Source: Spirillospora albida (GTDB lineage: Bacteria > Actinomycetota > Actinomycetes > Streptosporangiales > Streptosporangiaceae). From it: a stretch of DNA of 64,000 bases. The DNA lies in NCBI RefSeq assembly GCF_000718255.1, contig NZ_JOFJ01000011.1, positions 62,001-126,000 of the forward strand. The letters run 5' to 3'. Each line of letters opens with the position of its first letter. Position 1 is the stretch's first letter. A model generated the notes under the pieces. It was not told the DNA's origin. It ran no database searches and saw only the letters and a program-made list of their open reading frames with translations. Of this stretch, positions 44,816 to 54,419 are shown one piece after another. The translations under genes and the position numbers were made by a program.

Positions 44816-46030
44816 ATGAGCAGGGAGGGCGTCGACCACGCCCTGCGCGCGCTGCGCGCCGAACGCGACCGCATCTCCGAGTCCCTGCTCGAACTGGAGG
44901 ACCATCACGGGAGCCGGCTGCTGCGCGGCGCGCGGCTCACCGGCGAGACGTGGCGGCGCTGGGACGAGGCGCAGGCCCGGCTGACCCTCCTGTGGCGGGT
45001 GTTCGACGCGTACCAGCGGGTTCTGGACGAGGCGACGGAGCTGCGCGAGCGGTCGGCGCGTCCGGGCCCGGCCGATCTCGCGGAGCTGACCGGCCTGCTG
45101 GCGGGCCTGTCGGTGGAACTGCCGGACGGCGGCGTCCCGCTGGAGGCGCGGACGCTGCTCGGCCCGCGGGAGCGGCGCATCAGGCCGGACGAGGCGGCCG
45201 GCATGATGTCCGACGCCTACGCGTTCGTCGCGGCCGAGATCGCGGCGGCCGACGCGGCCTGGACCGCGCTTCTCGTCCCCCTGGAGGAGGCCGAGCGGAA
45301 CTGGCGCGAGGTGGCACGGCTCGCCCATGAGCTGGACGGCGCCCGCCATCCCGAGCTGGACCGGCTGGGCCGGGAGCTGACCGCGCTCGGCCGGGTCGTC
45401 CGCACCGACCCGCTGTCGCTCGTCCGGGACGGGAGGCCGGGCACGCCCCGGCTCGACCGGGTCCGGGCGGCGCTGGCGGCGCGCCGGGACGAGCTGGCCG
45501 GGGTCGCCCGCGTCCGGGACGGCTACCCGGAGCTGGTCGAGCGGCTCGCGGCGGTCGCGGCCGAGGTCCGGGACACCGAGCGGCGCGCGCACGCCGCGTA
45601 CACCGACGCCCTCCAGAAGATCGACTCCCCCCGGCTGCCGGAGCCCGCGTCCGGGCTCGCCGCCGGGCTGCACGACCGGCTCGCCGCACTGGAGCGGCTC
45701 CGCGAGGCGGGCCGCTGGGTCGAACTGGCGGGCCGCGCCGCCGAACTCGAACGCGCCGCGGACGACGCGCTGGAACGCGCGCGCGGCGACCTGCGCCTGA
45801 GCCGCGGGCTGCTCGACCGGCGCGGCGAGCTGCGCGGCCGCCTCGAGGCCTACCGCGCCAAGGCGGCGCGGCTCGGCCTCGCCGAGGACGACGGACTCAC
45901 CGCCCGGTACCGCGAGGCCCGCGAGCTGCTGTGGACGGCCCCGTGCGAGCTGCGCGCGGCGACCGCGGCGGTGGCGGAGTACCAGCGCGCGATCCGGATG
46001 TCCGAGAGCGAGGCGGGGAGCCGGCCATGA
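44816..46030 (+). CDS. coiled-coil protein of the PknG module
   Basis: 404 residues, almost entirely alpha-helical and Arg/Glu/Ala/Leu-rich, with heptad-like runs, no membrane segment, signal or catalytic motif. A GTG at 44783 is an alternative start 11 codons upstream; neither has a strong ribosome binding site. Its stop overlaps the pknG ATG (ATGA at 46027-46030), so it is translated together with the kinase. It is probably a scaffold or regulatory partner of PknG (inference from coupling only). Confidence 0.72.
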   Translation: MSREGVDHALRALRAERDRISESLLELEDHHGSRLLRGARLTGETWRRWDEAQARLTLLWRVFDAYQRVLDEATELRERSARPGPADLAELTGLLAGLSVELPDGGVPLEARTLLGPRERRIRPDEAAGMMSDAYAFVAAEIAAADAAWTALLVPLEEAERNWREVARLAHELDGARHPELDRLGRELTALGRVVRTDPLSLVRDGRPGTPRLDRVRAALAARRDELAGVARVRDGYPELVERLAAVAAEVRDTERRAHAAYTDALQKIDSPRLPEPASGLAAGLHDRLAALERLREAGRWVELAGRAAELERAADDALERARGDLRLSRGLLDRRGELRGRLEAYRAKAARLGLAEDDGLTARYREARELLWTAPCELRAATAAVAEYQRAIRMSESEAGSRP

Positions 46031-48303
46031 TCCGATGCGTCCAGCCCGGCTGCAACGGCACCCTGGAGGACGACGGGTTCTGCGACACCTGCGGCCTCGC
46101 CCCGCCCGCCGCCCCGCCCCCCGCCGACCCGACGAGGGCGTGGCGGCCGGAACCGCCCGAGGCGTCCGTGGAGACCGGCCCCCCGACCTCCGGGGACGTC
46201 ACCGTCTCGGGCTCCACGGGGACGGCGTCCGGCGGGACGTCGCCCGTGAGCGGGTACAGCGGGTCCGCGGGGACGTCGTCCAGCGGGTCGGCGCGGCGCG
46301 GGATGCTCGGCGCGGGGCTGGTGGAGGTGCCGCCCGTCCCGGCCCGCGACCCCGCCACGGCGATCATGGCGGACGCGCGGGTGCCGGAGAACCGGCGGTT
46401 CTGCAGCCGGTGCGACGCGGAGGTCGGCCGCAGCCGCGACGGGCGGCCCGGACGCACCGAGGGGTTCTGCAAGAACTGCGGGCATCCGTTCTCGTTCACG
46501 CCGAAGCTCCGCGAGGGCGAGCTGATCGGCGGGCAGTACGAGGTGCTCGGCTGCCTCGCGCACGGCGGGCTCGGCTGGGTGTACCTGGCGCGCGACCACA
46601 ACGTCAGCGAGCGCTGGGTCGTCCTGAAGGGCCTTCTCGACACCGGCGACAGCGACTCGCTGGCCGCCGCGGCGGCCGAGCGGGCGTTCCTCGCCGAGGT
46701 CGAGCACCCCAACATCGTCAAGATCTACAACTTCGTCCGGCACGGCGGTGACGGCTACATCGTCATGGAGTACGTCGGCGGCCGGTCGCTCAAGGACATC
46801 CTGCTCAGCCGCCGCCGGGAGGCCGGCGAGGACGCCGCGCTCCCCCTCGGCCAGGTGATCGCGTACGGGCTGGAGGTGCTCAGCGCGCTCGGCTACCTGC
46901 ACGGCGTCGGGCTGCTGTACTGCGACTTCAAGCCCGACAACGCGATCCAGTCCGAGGAGCAGCTGAAGCTGATCGACCTCGGCGGGGTGCGGCGGGCGTT
47001 CGACGTCCACTCCCCCATCTTCGGGACGCCCGGCTACCAGGCCCCGGAGATCGGCTCGAAGGGCCCGTCGGTCACGTCCGACCTCTACACGGTGGGCCGG
47101 ACGCTCGCCGTGCTCAGCTTCCCGTTCCGCGGCTACACGCGCCGCCACCTGCGGAGCCTGCCGCCCGCCGAGGAGGTGCCGCTGTTCCAGCGGCACGAGT
47201 CGTACCACCGGCTGCTGCGCCGGGCGACGCACCCCGACCCGGCCTGCCGGTTCCAGTCCGCCGCCGAGATGGCGGAGCAGCTCACCGGGGTGCTGCGCGA
47301 GGTCCTGTCCGCGGAGGACGGCCGGCCGCGCCCGGCGCCGTCGCCGCTGTTCGGGCCGGAGCGGTCCGCCGCCGGCACGGAGATCGAGTGCGGCGTCCGG
47401 CCCGTCCTGGCCCCGCTGGACGCTCAGGCGGCCGCGGCGGCGCTGCCGGTCCCGCTGGTGCGGGGCTCCGACCCGGCCGCCGCGTTCCTCACCGGGCTGC
47501 GCGTCCAGGATCCGGGCGACCACGCGTCCGCGCTGGAGGCGGCGCCGCTGAAGTCGCGCGAGGTGCGGCTCGCGCTCGTCCGCGTGCGGATCGAGCTGGG
47601 GGAGTACGGCGAGGCCGCCCGCCTGCTGGACGGGCTCGCCGCCGCCGACCCGGGCGACTGGCGCGTCGACTGGTACCGGGGCGTCCGCGCCCTCGCGGAG
47701 GGGCGGGCCGGTGACGCGTCCGCCGTCTTCGACGACCTGTACGACCTCATGCCGGGGGAGCTCGCGCCGAAACTCGCGCTCGCCTTCGCGCACGAGCTGC
47801 GCGGCGACCCGGGCGCCGCCGACCGCTTCCACGAGGTGGTGTGGCGCACCGACCACACGTACGTGAACGCGGCGTTCGGCCTGGCCCGCGCCCGGATCGC
47901 CGCCGCCGACCGGCCGGCCGCCGAGCGCGTCCTCGACTCCGTCCCGCGCATCTCGAGCCACTACGTCGCCGCGCAGCTCGCGGCGCTGGCCGCGTCCGTC
48001 CGCGGCCGGAGCCCCCGCGACCTCGACGCCGGGACGCTCGTCGCCGCGGCCGTCCGGCTGGAGTCGCTGCGCATCGACACGCAGCGGCGGGCGGCGTTCA
48101 CCGCCGAGGTCCTGGAGGCGGCGCTCGCCCACGGCGGCCCCGGGACGGACGCGCGGCTGTTCGGCGTCCCGATGCGCGAACCGGCGCTGCGCGCGCGGCT
48201 GGAGGAGACCTACCGGGTCCTCGCGAAGCTGGCGGACGATCCCGCGCAGCGCCACGCGATGGTCAGGCGGGCCAACGAGATCCGGCCAAGGACCCTGTTC
48301 TGA
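46027..48303 (+). CDS. pknG: PknG, soluble Ser/Thr kinase with rubredoxin-like and TPR domains
   Basis: 758 residues. N-terminal CxxxxC...CxxC module (Cys4, 9, 19, 22), a Ser/Thr/Gly-rich segment (45-90) suited to autophosphorylation and FHA docking, rubredoxin-like CxxC pairs (Cys126/129 and 148/151), kinase domain (Lys191; YCDFKPDN with Asp300; DLGG in place of DFG, as in PknG), and a C-terminal TPR domain (about 480-745). In mycobacteria PknG phosphorylates GarA and shifts 2-oxoglutarate flux toward glutamate in response to GlnH/GlnX. The same partners follow here. Confidence 0.95.
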   Translation: MIRCVQPGCNGTLEDDGFCDTCGLAPPAAPPPADPTRAWRPEPPEASVETGPPTSGDVTVSGSTGTASGGTSPVSGYSGSAGTSSSGSARRGMLGAGLVEVPPVPARDPATAIMADARVPENRRFCSRCDAEVGRSRDGRPGRTEGFCKNCGHPFSFTPKLREGELIGGQYEVLGCLAHGGLGWVYLARDHNVSERWVVLKGLLDTGDSDSLAAAAAERAFLAEVEHPNIVKIYNFVRHGGDGYIVMEYVGGRSLKDILLSRRREAGEDAALPLGQVIAYGLEVLSALGYLHGVGLLYCDFKPDNAIQSEEQLKLIDLGGVRRAFDVHSPIFGTPGYQAPEIGSKGPSVTSDLYTVGRTLAVLSFPFRGYTRRHLRSLPPAEEVPLFQRHESYHRLLRRATHPDPACRFQSAAEMAEQLTGVLREVLSAEDGRPRPAPSPLFGPERSAAGTEIECGVRPVLAPLDAQAAAAALPVPLVRGSDPAAAFLTGLRVQDPGDHASALEAAPLKSREVRLALVRVRIELGEYGEAARLLDGLAAADPGDWRVDWYRGVRALAEGRAGDASAVFDDLYDLMPGELAPKLALAFAHELRGDPGAADRFHEVVWRTDHTYVNAAFGLARARIAAADRPAAERVLDSVPRISSHYVAAQLAALAASVRGRSPRDLDAGTLVAAAVRLESLRIDTQRRAAFTAEVLEAALAHGGPGTDARLFGVPMREPALRARLEETYRVLAKLADDPAQRHAMVRRANEIRPRTLF

Positions 48304-48339
48304 CGACGCAGACCCTGTCCCGACGAGGAGGAGTCCCCG

Positions 48340-49680
48340 ATGAGCGGCCTGCCCGAGTTCTCGCTCCGGGTCGACCAGAACCCGTTCCTTCCGGCGGGCG
48401 GGCGGGAGATGCACGCGATCGTGACGGTCCGGGCGTCCGGTTCGGCCGCCCCGGAGCGGCCGGACCGCACGCCGGCCGCCGAGGTGATCGTCATCGACAC
48501 GTCCGGGTCGATGTCGTACGGCGGCAAGCTCGCCGCGGCGAAGCGCGCGGCCCGCGCGGCGGTCGCGCAGCTGCGCGACGGGGTCCATTTCGCGATCATC
48601 GCGGGCGCGAACCGTCCGGCGCCGGTGTACCCGCGGTCCGGCCTGGCGGTGGCGGACGATCGAACGCGGCGGGCCGCCGCGCGCGCCATCGGCCACCTCG
48701 AGGCGGCGGGCGGCACCGCGATCGGGTCATGGCTGATGCTGGCGGACCAGCTGCTCAGCGCGCGGACTGACGCCGTCCGGCACGTCATCCTGCTGACCGA
48801 CGGCAAGAACCAGCACGAGACCCCGGCGGAGCTGGACCGCGCGCTCCGCCGCTGCGCCGGACACTTCGTCTGTGACGCGCGCGGCGTCGGCACCGACTGG
48901 GAGGTCGCCGAACTCCGCACGATCACCGAGGCGCTGCTCGGCGGGTTCCTCGACATCCCCGACCCGGCCGACCTGAAGGACGACTTCGTCGCGATGGCCC
49001 GCGCCTCGATGGGCAAGGAGGTCGCGGACGTCGCGCTCCGGCTCTGGACGCCGCAGCGGTCGAGCGTCCGCTTCCTCAAGCAGATGACGCCGCACCTCAC
49101 CGACCTGACCGGCAGGCGCGTCGACTCCGGCCGCCAGACGGCCGACTACCCGCTCGGCGCGTGGGGTGCCGAGGAGCGCGAGTACCACCTGTGCGTCGAG
49201 GTCGAGTACAGCGGCATCGGGCGGCGGATGCGCGCCGCCGGGGTGAAGCTCGTCGAGCGGGGCGAGCGGGGCGAGCGGGGCGAGCGGGTCCTCGCGTCCG
49301 GCAACGTCGTCGCCGAATGGACGGACGACGAGGGGAGGTCGACCCGCATCGACCGCCGTGTCGCCCACCACACCGGGCAGTCGGAGCTCGCCGACGCCAT
49401 CCGGGAGGGGCTGGAGGCGCGCCGCGCGGGTGACGAGGACACCGCGACGGCTCGCCTGGGACGCGCCGTGGTTCTCGCCGACCGGGTCGGGAACGCCCAG
49501 ATCAAGGACCTCCTCGGCAACGTCGTGGAGGTCATCGACGCGGAGCACGGCACGGTGCGCCTGAAGCACACGGTGTCGAAGGCCGATGAGATGGCCCTCG
49601 ACACCCGCTCCCAGCGGACGGTGCGGATCCGTTCCCGCGACGACCTCGAACCGGGCCGGACCCAGGACGGTGCGCGATGA
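48340..49680 (+). CDS. VWA-domain protein of the PknG module
   Basis: 446 residues. A von Willebrand A domain (about 45-220) carries a complete MIDAS: IDTSGSM (Asp53, Ser55, Ser57) and LLTDGKN. A C-terminal beta-rich region and a helical tail follow; residues GERGERGER form a short repeat (about 307-315). No signal peptide or membrane segment, so it is cytoplasmic and probably binds a protein partner through a metal-dependent site. Good ribosome binding site (GAGGAGGAG). Lies between pknG and glnX. Confidence 0.85.
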   Translation: MSGLPEFSLRVDQNPFLPAGGREMHAIVTVRASGSAAPERPDRTPAAEVIVIDTSGSMSYGGKLAAAKRAARAAVAQLRDGVHFAIIAGANRPAPVYPRSGLAVADDRTRRAAARAIGHLEAAGGTAIGSWLMLADQLLSARTDAVRHVILLTDGKNQHETPAELDRALRRCAGHFVCDARGVGTDWEVAELRTITEALLGGFLDIPDPADLKDDFVAMARASMGKEVADVALRLWTPQRSSVRFLKQMTPHLTDLTGRRVDSGRQTADYPLGAWGAEEREYHLCVEVEYSGIGRRMRAAGVKLVERGERGERGERVLASGNVVAEWTDDEGRSTRIDRRVAHHTGQSELADAIREGLEARRAGDEDTATARLGRAVVLADRVGNAQIKDLLGNVVEVIDAEHGTVRLKHTVSKADEMALDTRSQRTVRIRSRDDLEPGRTQDGAR

Positions 49681-49738
49681 CCCCACACCCACCCGCCGCA
49701 CCACGCCCACCCGCCGTACCGGCGCGGGAGGGGGCGGC

Positions 49739-51256
49739 ATGACGCCGACGCGTTCGCCCGACGCGGCCGTGGCCGCGTCGTCCGCGGTTCCGGATTCCGG
49801 AGGGGACGCCGCCCCAGTCCGGAAGGCCGGGCGGTTCTCGGTGTTCGTCCGGGGGCGGTGGCTCCTGACCATTCCCGGGCGAATCCGGACGCATGTCGCG
49901 CTGACGCTGGCCGCGCTGCTCGCCCTGCTGGCCGTGCTGACCGTGGCGATCGGGAACGCGCGCGATTCCGTCCAGACGATCGGGCACGACGCGGGGCCGC
50001 AGGTGGTCGCGACGGGCGCGTTGTACTTCGCGCTCAGCGACATGGACGCGCAGGTCGCGTCCATCCTGCTGATCGGCCGCGACCACGGGCTCGGGATCGG
50101 CCGCGACCGGTCGCTCGAGCGGTACGAGCGGCGCCGCACCGAGGCGGGCCGGGCGGCGGTGCAGGCCGCGCAGCTCGCGACGCACGACCCCGACCTGCGG
50201 CGCACCGTCGAGGAGGTGCTGGACGGCCTCGGCCGGTACGAGCGGCTCGCGGGCGAGGCGATGCTGCTGGACCGGCAGGCGGGGCATCCGCCGGGCGAGC
50301 CCCCGGCGGAGGTCGTCGACGCCTACCGGCAGGCGACCGACCTCATGAAGGTGGAGCTGCTGCCGAAGGCGTACAACATCACGCTCGACACGGGCGAGAA
50401 GGTGCGGCGGACGCACGAGACGGAGCGGTCGGCGATCCTGACCGGCCGCGCGTGGGTGGTCGTGACGGGCGCGCTGCTCCTGGCGCTGCTGGTCGCGACG
50501 CAGATGTACCTGGCGCGGACCTTCCGGCGCGTCCTGAACCCGGCGCTCGTGCTGGCGACGGCGGGCACGCTCGTGCTCGTCGCGGTGGCGACGGCCCTGC
50601 TGTCGGCGCAGGCGGGGCACATCGCGCGGGCGAAGCGGGACGGCTTCGACCCGATCCTGTCGCTGTCGCGCGCCCGCGCGATCGGCCACAGCGCGTTCGC
50701 GGACGAGAGCCGCTACCTGCTCGACCCGGGCCGCGCGGACACCTATGAACAGACCTATCTCGACAAGTCCCTCTCCGTCCTCTACCTCGACATGGGGACG
50801 AAGCCGTTGAACCTCGCGAACTACCACCCGGCGGTGGACGGCACCCTCGCCCGGTACCGGCCGGGGCCGGGCGCGCCGCCGTTCCTCGGCCTGTTCGGCG
50901 ACGAGGCGCGGGTCAGCCGCGACGGGCGGGAGGCCGCGGCGTTCGGCCGCACGCTCCAGGCGTACCGGACGGTCCTCGCCAACGACCGGCGGATGCGGGA
51001 GCTCGCCGCGCGCGGCGACCGCGCCGCCGCCCTCGACCTGCGGATGGGCCGCACGTCCGGCGCGATCCGCGACTTCGACGCCTACGACGCGGCGCTCGTC
51101 GCGCTGGCCGGCGTCCACCGGGAGGCGTTCGACGAGGCCATCGCGGCGGCGAACGGCGGCCTGCGCGGCTGGGCGGCGGTGCCGGGCGCCGCGGCCGCGG
51201 CCATCGCCCTGCTGATCGCCGTGGGGGTCCGCCCGCGACTGGCGGAGTTCCGTTGA
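49739..51256 (+). CDS. glnX: GlnX-like membrane signalling protein
   Basis: 505 residues with four membrane segments: about 52-72, 240-258, 270-290 and 480-500. Two large extracytoplasmic helical domains lie between them (about 75-235 and 292-475). This topology and its place between pknG and glnH match mycobacterial GlnX (Rv0412c), which relays the amino-acid state of GlnH to PknG. It shares no enzymatic domain. The ATG follows GGGAGGGGG. Confidence 0.85.
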   Translation: MTPTRSPDAAVAASSAVPDSGGDAAPVRKAGRFSVFVRGRWLLTIPGRIRTHVALTLAALLALLAVLTVAIGNARDSVQTIGHDAGPQVVATGALYFALSDMDAQVASILLIGRDHGLGIGRDRSLERYERRRTEAGRAAVQAAQLATHDPDLRRTVEEVLDGLGRYERLAGEAMLLDRQAGHPPGEPPAEVVDAYRQATDLMKVELLPKAYNITLDTGEKVRRTHETERSAILTGRAWVVVTGALLLALLVATQMYLARTFRRVLNPALVLATAGTLVLVAVATALLSAQAGHIARAKRDGFDPILSLSRARAIGHSAFADESRYLLDPGRADTYEQTYLDKSLSVLYLDMGTKPLNLANYHPAVDGTLARYRPGPGAPPFLGLFGDEARVSRDGREAAAFGRTLQAYRTVLANDRRMRELAARGDRAAALDLRMGRTSGAIRDFDAYDAALVALAGVHREAFDEAIAAANGGLRGWAAVPGAAAAAIALLIAVGVRPRLAEFR

Positions 51257-51273
51257 ATCCGGGAGGGGACACG

Positions 51274-52080
51274 ATGCGGATCGTCGCGGCCGCGATCGCG
51301 GTGCTCTCGGCGCTCTGCGCCTGCGGGCTGGAGGGCGCCGAGCGGCGCGGCGTCGCGGGCGAGCGCTCCCTGGTCATCGGGGTGAAGGCCGACCAGCCGG
51401 GCCTCGGGTTGAAGGGCCGGAACGGGTACGAGGGCTTCGACGTGGACGTCGCGACCTACATCGCGGGGCGGCTCGGCGTGCCGAGGAGCCGGATCAGGTT
51501 CACGACGACGAACTCGTCGGTGCGGGAGAAGGCCCTCGCGTCCGGGGAGGTCGACATGGTCGTCGCGACGTACTCGATCACCCCGAAGCGCAAGACGCAG
51601 GTGACGTTCGCGGGCCCGTACTACATCGCCCACCAGGACACCCTCGTCCGCGGCGACGACCTCGGGGTGCGGAACGTCCGCGACCTCAGGGGCCGGCGGA
51701 TCTGCGAGGTGACCGGGTCGAACTCGTGGCGGCGCGTCATCGAGGAGCGGAACGTCGCGGCGCGGCGGGTCGCCGCGCCGACCTACGCGGCCTGCATGGG
51801 TGACCTGGCGGGCGGACGCCTGGACGCGGTGTCGACCGACGACCTGATCCTCGCCGGGTTCGCCGCCGGACGCGACGTCCGGATCGTGAACGCCCCGTTC
51901 ACGGACGAGAAGTACGGCGTCGGCCTGCGGAAGGGCGATCTGGAGGGCTGCGCGGAGGTCAACCGGGCCATCACGCGGATGTACCAGGACGGGACGGCCG
52001 AGCGGCTGCTGAACAAGTGGTTCGGCCGGTCGGGGCTGAAGCTGACGACGAGCGTCCCGCAGTTCGAGGGCTGCTCCTAA
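51274..52080 (+). CDS. glnH: GlnH-like amino-acid-binding lipoprotein
   Basis: 268 residues. Signal peptide with lipobox LCAC (Cys17), then a type 2 periplasmic-binding fold: ERSLVIGVKADQPGLG, GYEGFDVDVATYIA, YSITPKRKTQVTFAGPYY. This is the polar amino acid (Asp/Glu/Gln) binding family. No ABC permease or ATPase genes accompany it, consistent with sensing through GlnX rather than uptake. The ATG at 51274 has GGGAGGGG upstream. Confidence 0.93.
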   Translation: MRIVAAAIAVLSALCACGLEGAERRGVAGERSLVIGVKADQPGLGLKGRNGYEGFDVDVATYIAGRLGVPRSRIRFTTTNSSVREKALASGEVDMVVATYSITPKRKTQVTFAGPYYIAHQDTLVRGDDLGVRNVRDLRGRRICEVTGSNSWRRVIEERNVAARRVAAPTYAACMGDLAGGRLDAVSTDDLILAGFAAGRDVRIVNAPFTDEKYGVGLRKGDLEGCAEVNRAITRMYQDGTAERLLNKWFGRSGLKLTTSVPQFEGCS

Positions 52081-52122
52081 CCGGTTGGGAGCGTTCCAAG
52101 AGAGTCCGGCCGGGCGTGCCGG

Positions 52123-52470
52123 TCAGAGCGCGGTCGGGAGCGCGCCGAGCGCGTCGCGGAGCGTGTCATGAATCGGGACGAACCTGTCGATGCCGGTGAT
52201 GCGGAACACCCGCTGGACGCGCGGCGGCAGCGCGATGAGGGAGACGTGCGTGCCCCGCTCGAGCGCCCGCCGGTGCGCGGCGACGACGGCGTTGAGGCCC
52301 GCCGAGTCGCAGAACGTCACCCCGCGCATGTCGACGACCACGGGGTCGCCGGTCTCGACGGCGTGGAACAGAGCCCTCTCGAAGCCCGCGCGGGAGACCA
52401 GGTCGATGTCGCCCTGGGCGCGGACGAGCGCGCAGCGTCCGTCGTGCAGCAGGCTGATGTCGAAGTCCAT
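52123..52470 (-). CDS. STAS-domain anti-sigma factor antagonist
   Basis: 115 residues, one STAS domain. The phosphorylatable Ser is in GVTFCDSAGLNAV (about residue 57), with the usual following helix. Unphosphorylated, such proteins bind RsbW-type kinases and free sigma factors. No kinase or sigma gene is adjacent; GHKL and PP2C partners are encoded elsewhere in the window (773, 29561). Ribosome binding site GAGGTGA. Confidence 0.9.
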   Translation of the reverse strand: MDFDISLLHDGRCALVRAQGDIDLVSRAGFERALFHAVETGDPVVVDMRGVTFCDSAGLNAVVAAHRRALERGTHVSLIALPPRVQRVFRITGIDRFVPIHDTLRDALGALPTAL

Positions 52471-52926
52471 GAGGTCACCTCACGTGTCGGGGTGACTCCT
52501 CAGGATTGCTCACCCGTGCCCGTATTCCAAGTGGTTCCGGAGGAATCGGACCGGGCGCCCCGGCGGCGCCATCGGTCCGCAACGGCTCGGAGGGCGCCGC
52601 GCCGGGCCGCCCCGGTGCGCCGGAATCCCCGTGCGGGCAGGGGATTTCGAAGATCCGCCGGACGTACCGGAGGAATCGTCCGGCGGAATCGTTCCGGTGA
52701 CCTGCCGGAGAGAAACTTACTAAACGGTAAGAATGGTGGCGCCGCAGGATTGTTGGGAAAAGGGGGGAAAGTTACGAGTAGCTCGATACAAGTGGTATGT
52801 CGGGACGCGCCATCGCCGTGACCTGCGCATGGACCATCGGCCGAACGTTCGGCCGAAAGCGCACGCCGACCGGGAGGACGCGGCCGCCCGGACAGTACAG
52901 TGACGTTGGTGAATTCGGGAGGCCGG
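52471..52926. other. intergenic region with 20-bp palindrome
   Basis: 456 bases between the divergent STAS and plsC genes. No supportable gene. It contains the perfect 20-bp palindrome TCGGCCGAACGTTCGGCCGA (52837-52856), 71 bp upstream of the plsC start, and a weaker CTTAC/GTAAG repeat around 52716. The large palindrome is a likely operator. Confidence 0.55.
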
Positions 52927-53601
52927 GTGTTCTACACGTTCCTGACGTACGTGGTGCGTCCGATCCTGTGGCTGGTTTTCCGGCCGCGCGTGGTCGGCGG
53001 GGAGAATGTGCCCGCGGACGGGCCGCTCATCGTCGCGAGCAACCACCTGTCCTTCATCGACAGTTTCATCATTCCCCTCGCCGTTCCCCGGCCCGTCACC
53101 TACATCGCCAAGGCCGAGTACTTCGCGGGCGGCGGGCCGCGCAGGAACCTCGTCCGCTGGTTCCTCGGCAACCTCGGCCACGTGCCCGTGCAGCGCGGCG
53201 CCCAGCGCGCCGCGATGGGCGCGCTGGAGCAGGCCGTCGAGATCCTCGCCGCCGGCGGCGCGTTCGCGATCTACCCGGAGGGCACCCGCTCCCCGGACGG
53301 GCGGCTCTACCGCGGCCGGACGGGCGTCGGCTGGCTCGTCCTCGAGTCCGGCGCCCGCGTCCTGCCGGTCGCGCTGGAGGGCACCGAGCGGATCCAGCCG
53401 ATCGGCGCGTCCCGGCCCCGCGTCTTCGGCCCGCGCCCCACCGTCCGCATCGGCGCCCCGATGGACTTCTCCCAGTACCGCGACCTGCCGCCCGCGAAGG
53501 CGCGGCGCGCCGTCACCGACGAGATCGTCGACACGATCCAGAAGATGTCGGGCCAGGAGTACGCCGCCGTCTACAACGGACGCGCCGACACACCGTCCTG
53601 A
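52927..53601 (+). CDS. 1-acyl-glycerol-3-phosphate acyltransferase (PlsC family)
   Basis: 224 residues. The acyltransferase motifs are NHLSFID (H40-x4-D45) and YPEGTRSPDG; an N-terminal hydrophobic helix associates it with the membrane. It adds the second acyl chain to make phosphatidic acid, or acylates another lipid. The GTG at 52927 is preferred for the GGGAGG site upstream; an earlier GTG at 52900 is possible. Confidence 0.9.
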   Translation: MFYTFLTYVVRPILWLVFRPRVVGGENVPADGPLIVASNHLSFIDSFIIPLAVPRPVTYIAKAEYFAGGGPRRNLVRWFLGNLGHVPVQRGAQRAAMGALEQAVEILAAGGAFAIYPEGTRSPDGRLYRGRTGVGWLVLESGARVLPVALEGTERIQPIGASRPRVFGPRPTVRIGAPMDFSQYRDLPPAKARRAVTDEIVDTIQKMSGQEYAAVYNGRADTPS

Positions 53602-53641
53602 GTGTCCCGTACGCATGCCGTTCGCCCGTAAGGTCGCGGAC

Positions 53642-54382
53642 ATGGCGTACCGGCGGCTCTCCCTCCTCGCGGTGCCTCCGAGGCGTGCCGTGCTGGGCGC
53701 CGTGCTGGGCACGGCGCTGGCGGCCGCGGGCTGCGGCGGCGGCGCGTCCGGCTCCGGCGGCGCGAACGGCCCGGCGACCACCGGCCGCGCCGCGCTCGCC
53801 GGCTCCCCCTACACCGCCGCCCAGCTGGAGCAGGCGCTGCTCACCGAGGCGCCCGGCCACCGGCGGGCGGGCGAGCCCGACGCCGGCGAGTACCGCGCGC
53901 TGAAGTCCGTCCAGAACGCCGACCTCCTCCGCCGCCAGACCCGCCTCGACAAGCCCCGCTGCGCCGGGGCGGCCACCCCCGCCACCGAGGTCGGCGGCGA
54001 CGTCCCCACCGCCCTCGCCACCTTCACCGGGGAGGGAGGGACGATCGCCACCGAGACGCTCATGGGCCTCGCCGGCGCCGCCGCGGAGCGCCAGCTGAGC
54101 GTCCGCGTCCCCGCGTCCTGCCGGACGTTCCGCACCCGCATCGGCGGCACCTGGTCCGCGCACCGCGTCGTCGAGTCGCCGCGCGGCGACCTCGGGGAGG
54201 GCTCCCGGACGGTCGGCGTCACGACCGTGACCGGCGGCGCCCGCACCCACACCTGGTACGTCGTCGTGAAGGGCGGCCGGTACCTGGTCACCCTCAGCCT
54301 GTACGGCCCGAAGGCGACGAAGGCGGAGGCCGAGCGCCTCGCCGCCCAGGCGCTCGCCCAGGCCGCCCGGATCCTCCCGTAA
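53642..54382 (+). CDS. lipoprotein, possibly PknH-sensor-like
   Basis: 246 residues. Signal peptide and lipobox (LAAAGC) put Cys at about residue 29. The mature domain has repeated Cys, a PGHRRAGEPDAGEY opening, and alternating helix/strand ending in QAARILP, which recalls the extracellular sensor fold of mycobacterial PknH/LpqA proteins. This relationship is tentative. An upstream ATG at 53615 adds 9 residues. Single gene after plsC. Confidence 0.65.
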   Translation: MAYRRLSLLAVPPRRAVLGAVLGTALAAAGCGGGASGSGGANGPATTGRAALAGSPYTAAQLEQALLTEAPGHRRAGEPDAGEYRALKSVQNADLLRRQTRLDKPRCAGAATPATEVGGDVPTALATFTGEGGTIATETLMGLAGAAAERQLSVRVPASCRTFRTRIGGTWSAHRVVESPRGDLGEGSRTVGVTTVTGGARTHTWYVVVKGGRYLVTLSLYGPKATKAEAERLAAQALAQAARILP

Positions 54383-54419
54383 GCCGGGAAAGGCCCAACC
54401 GGTACCCCAACCACTAGTC

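Noticed and set aside
49250..49290. GAGCGGGGC triplet repeat as a mobile repeat or CRISPR seed
   Set aside because: It is an in-frame Gly-Glu-Arg repeat within the VWA gene.
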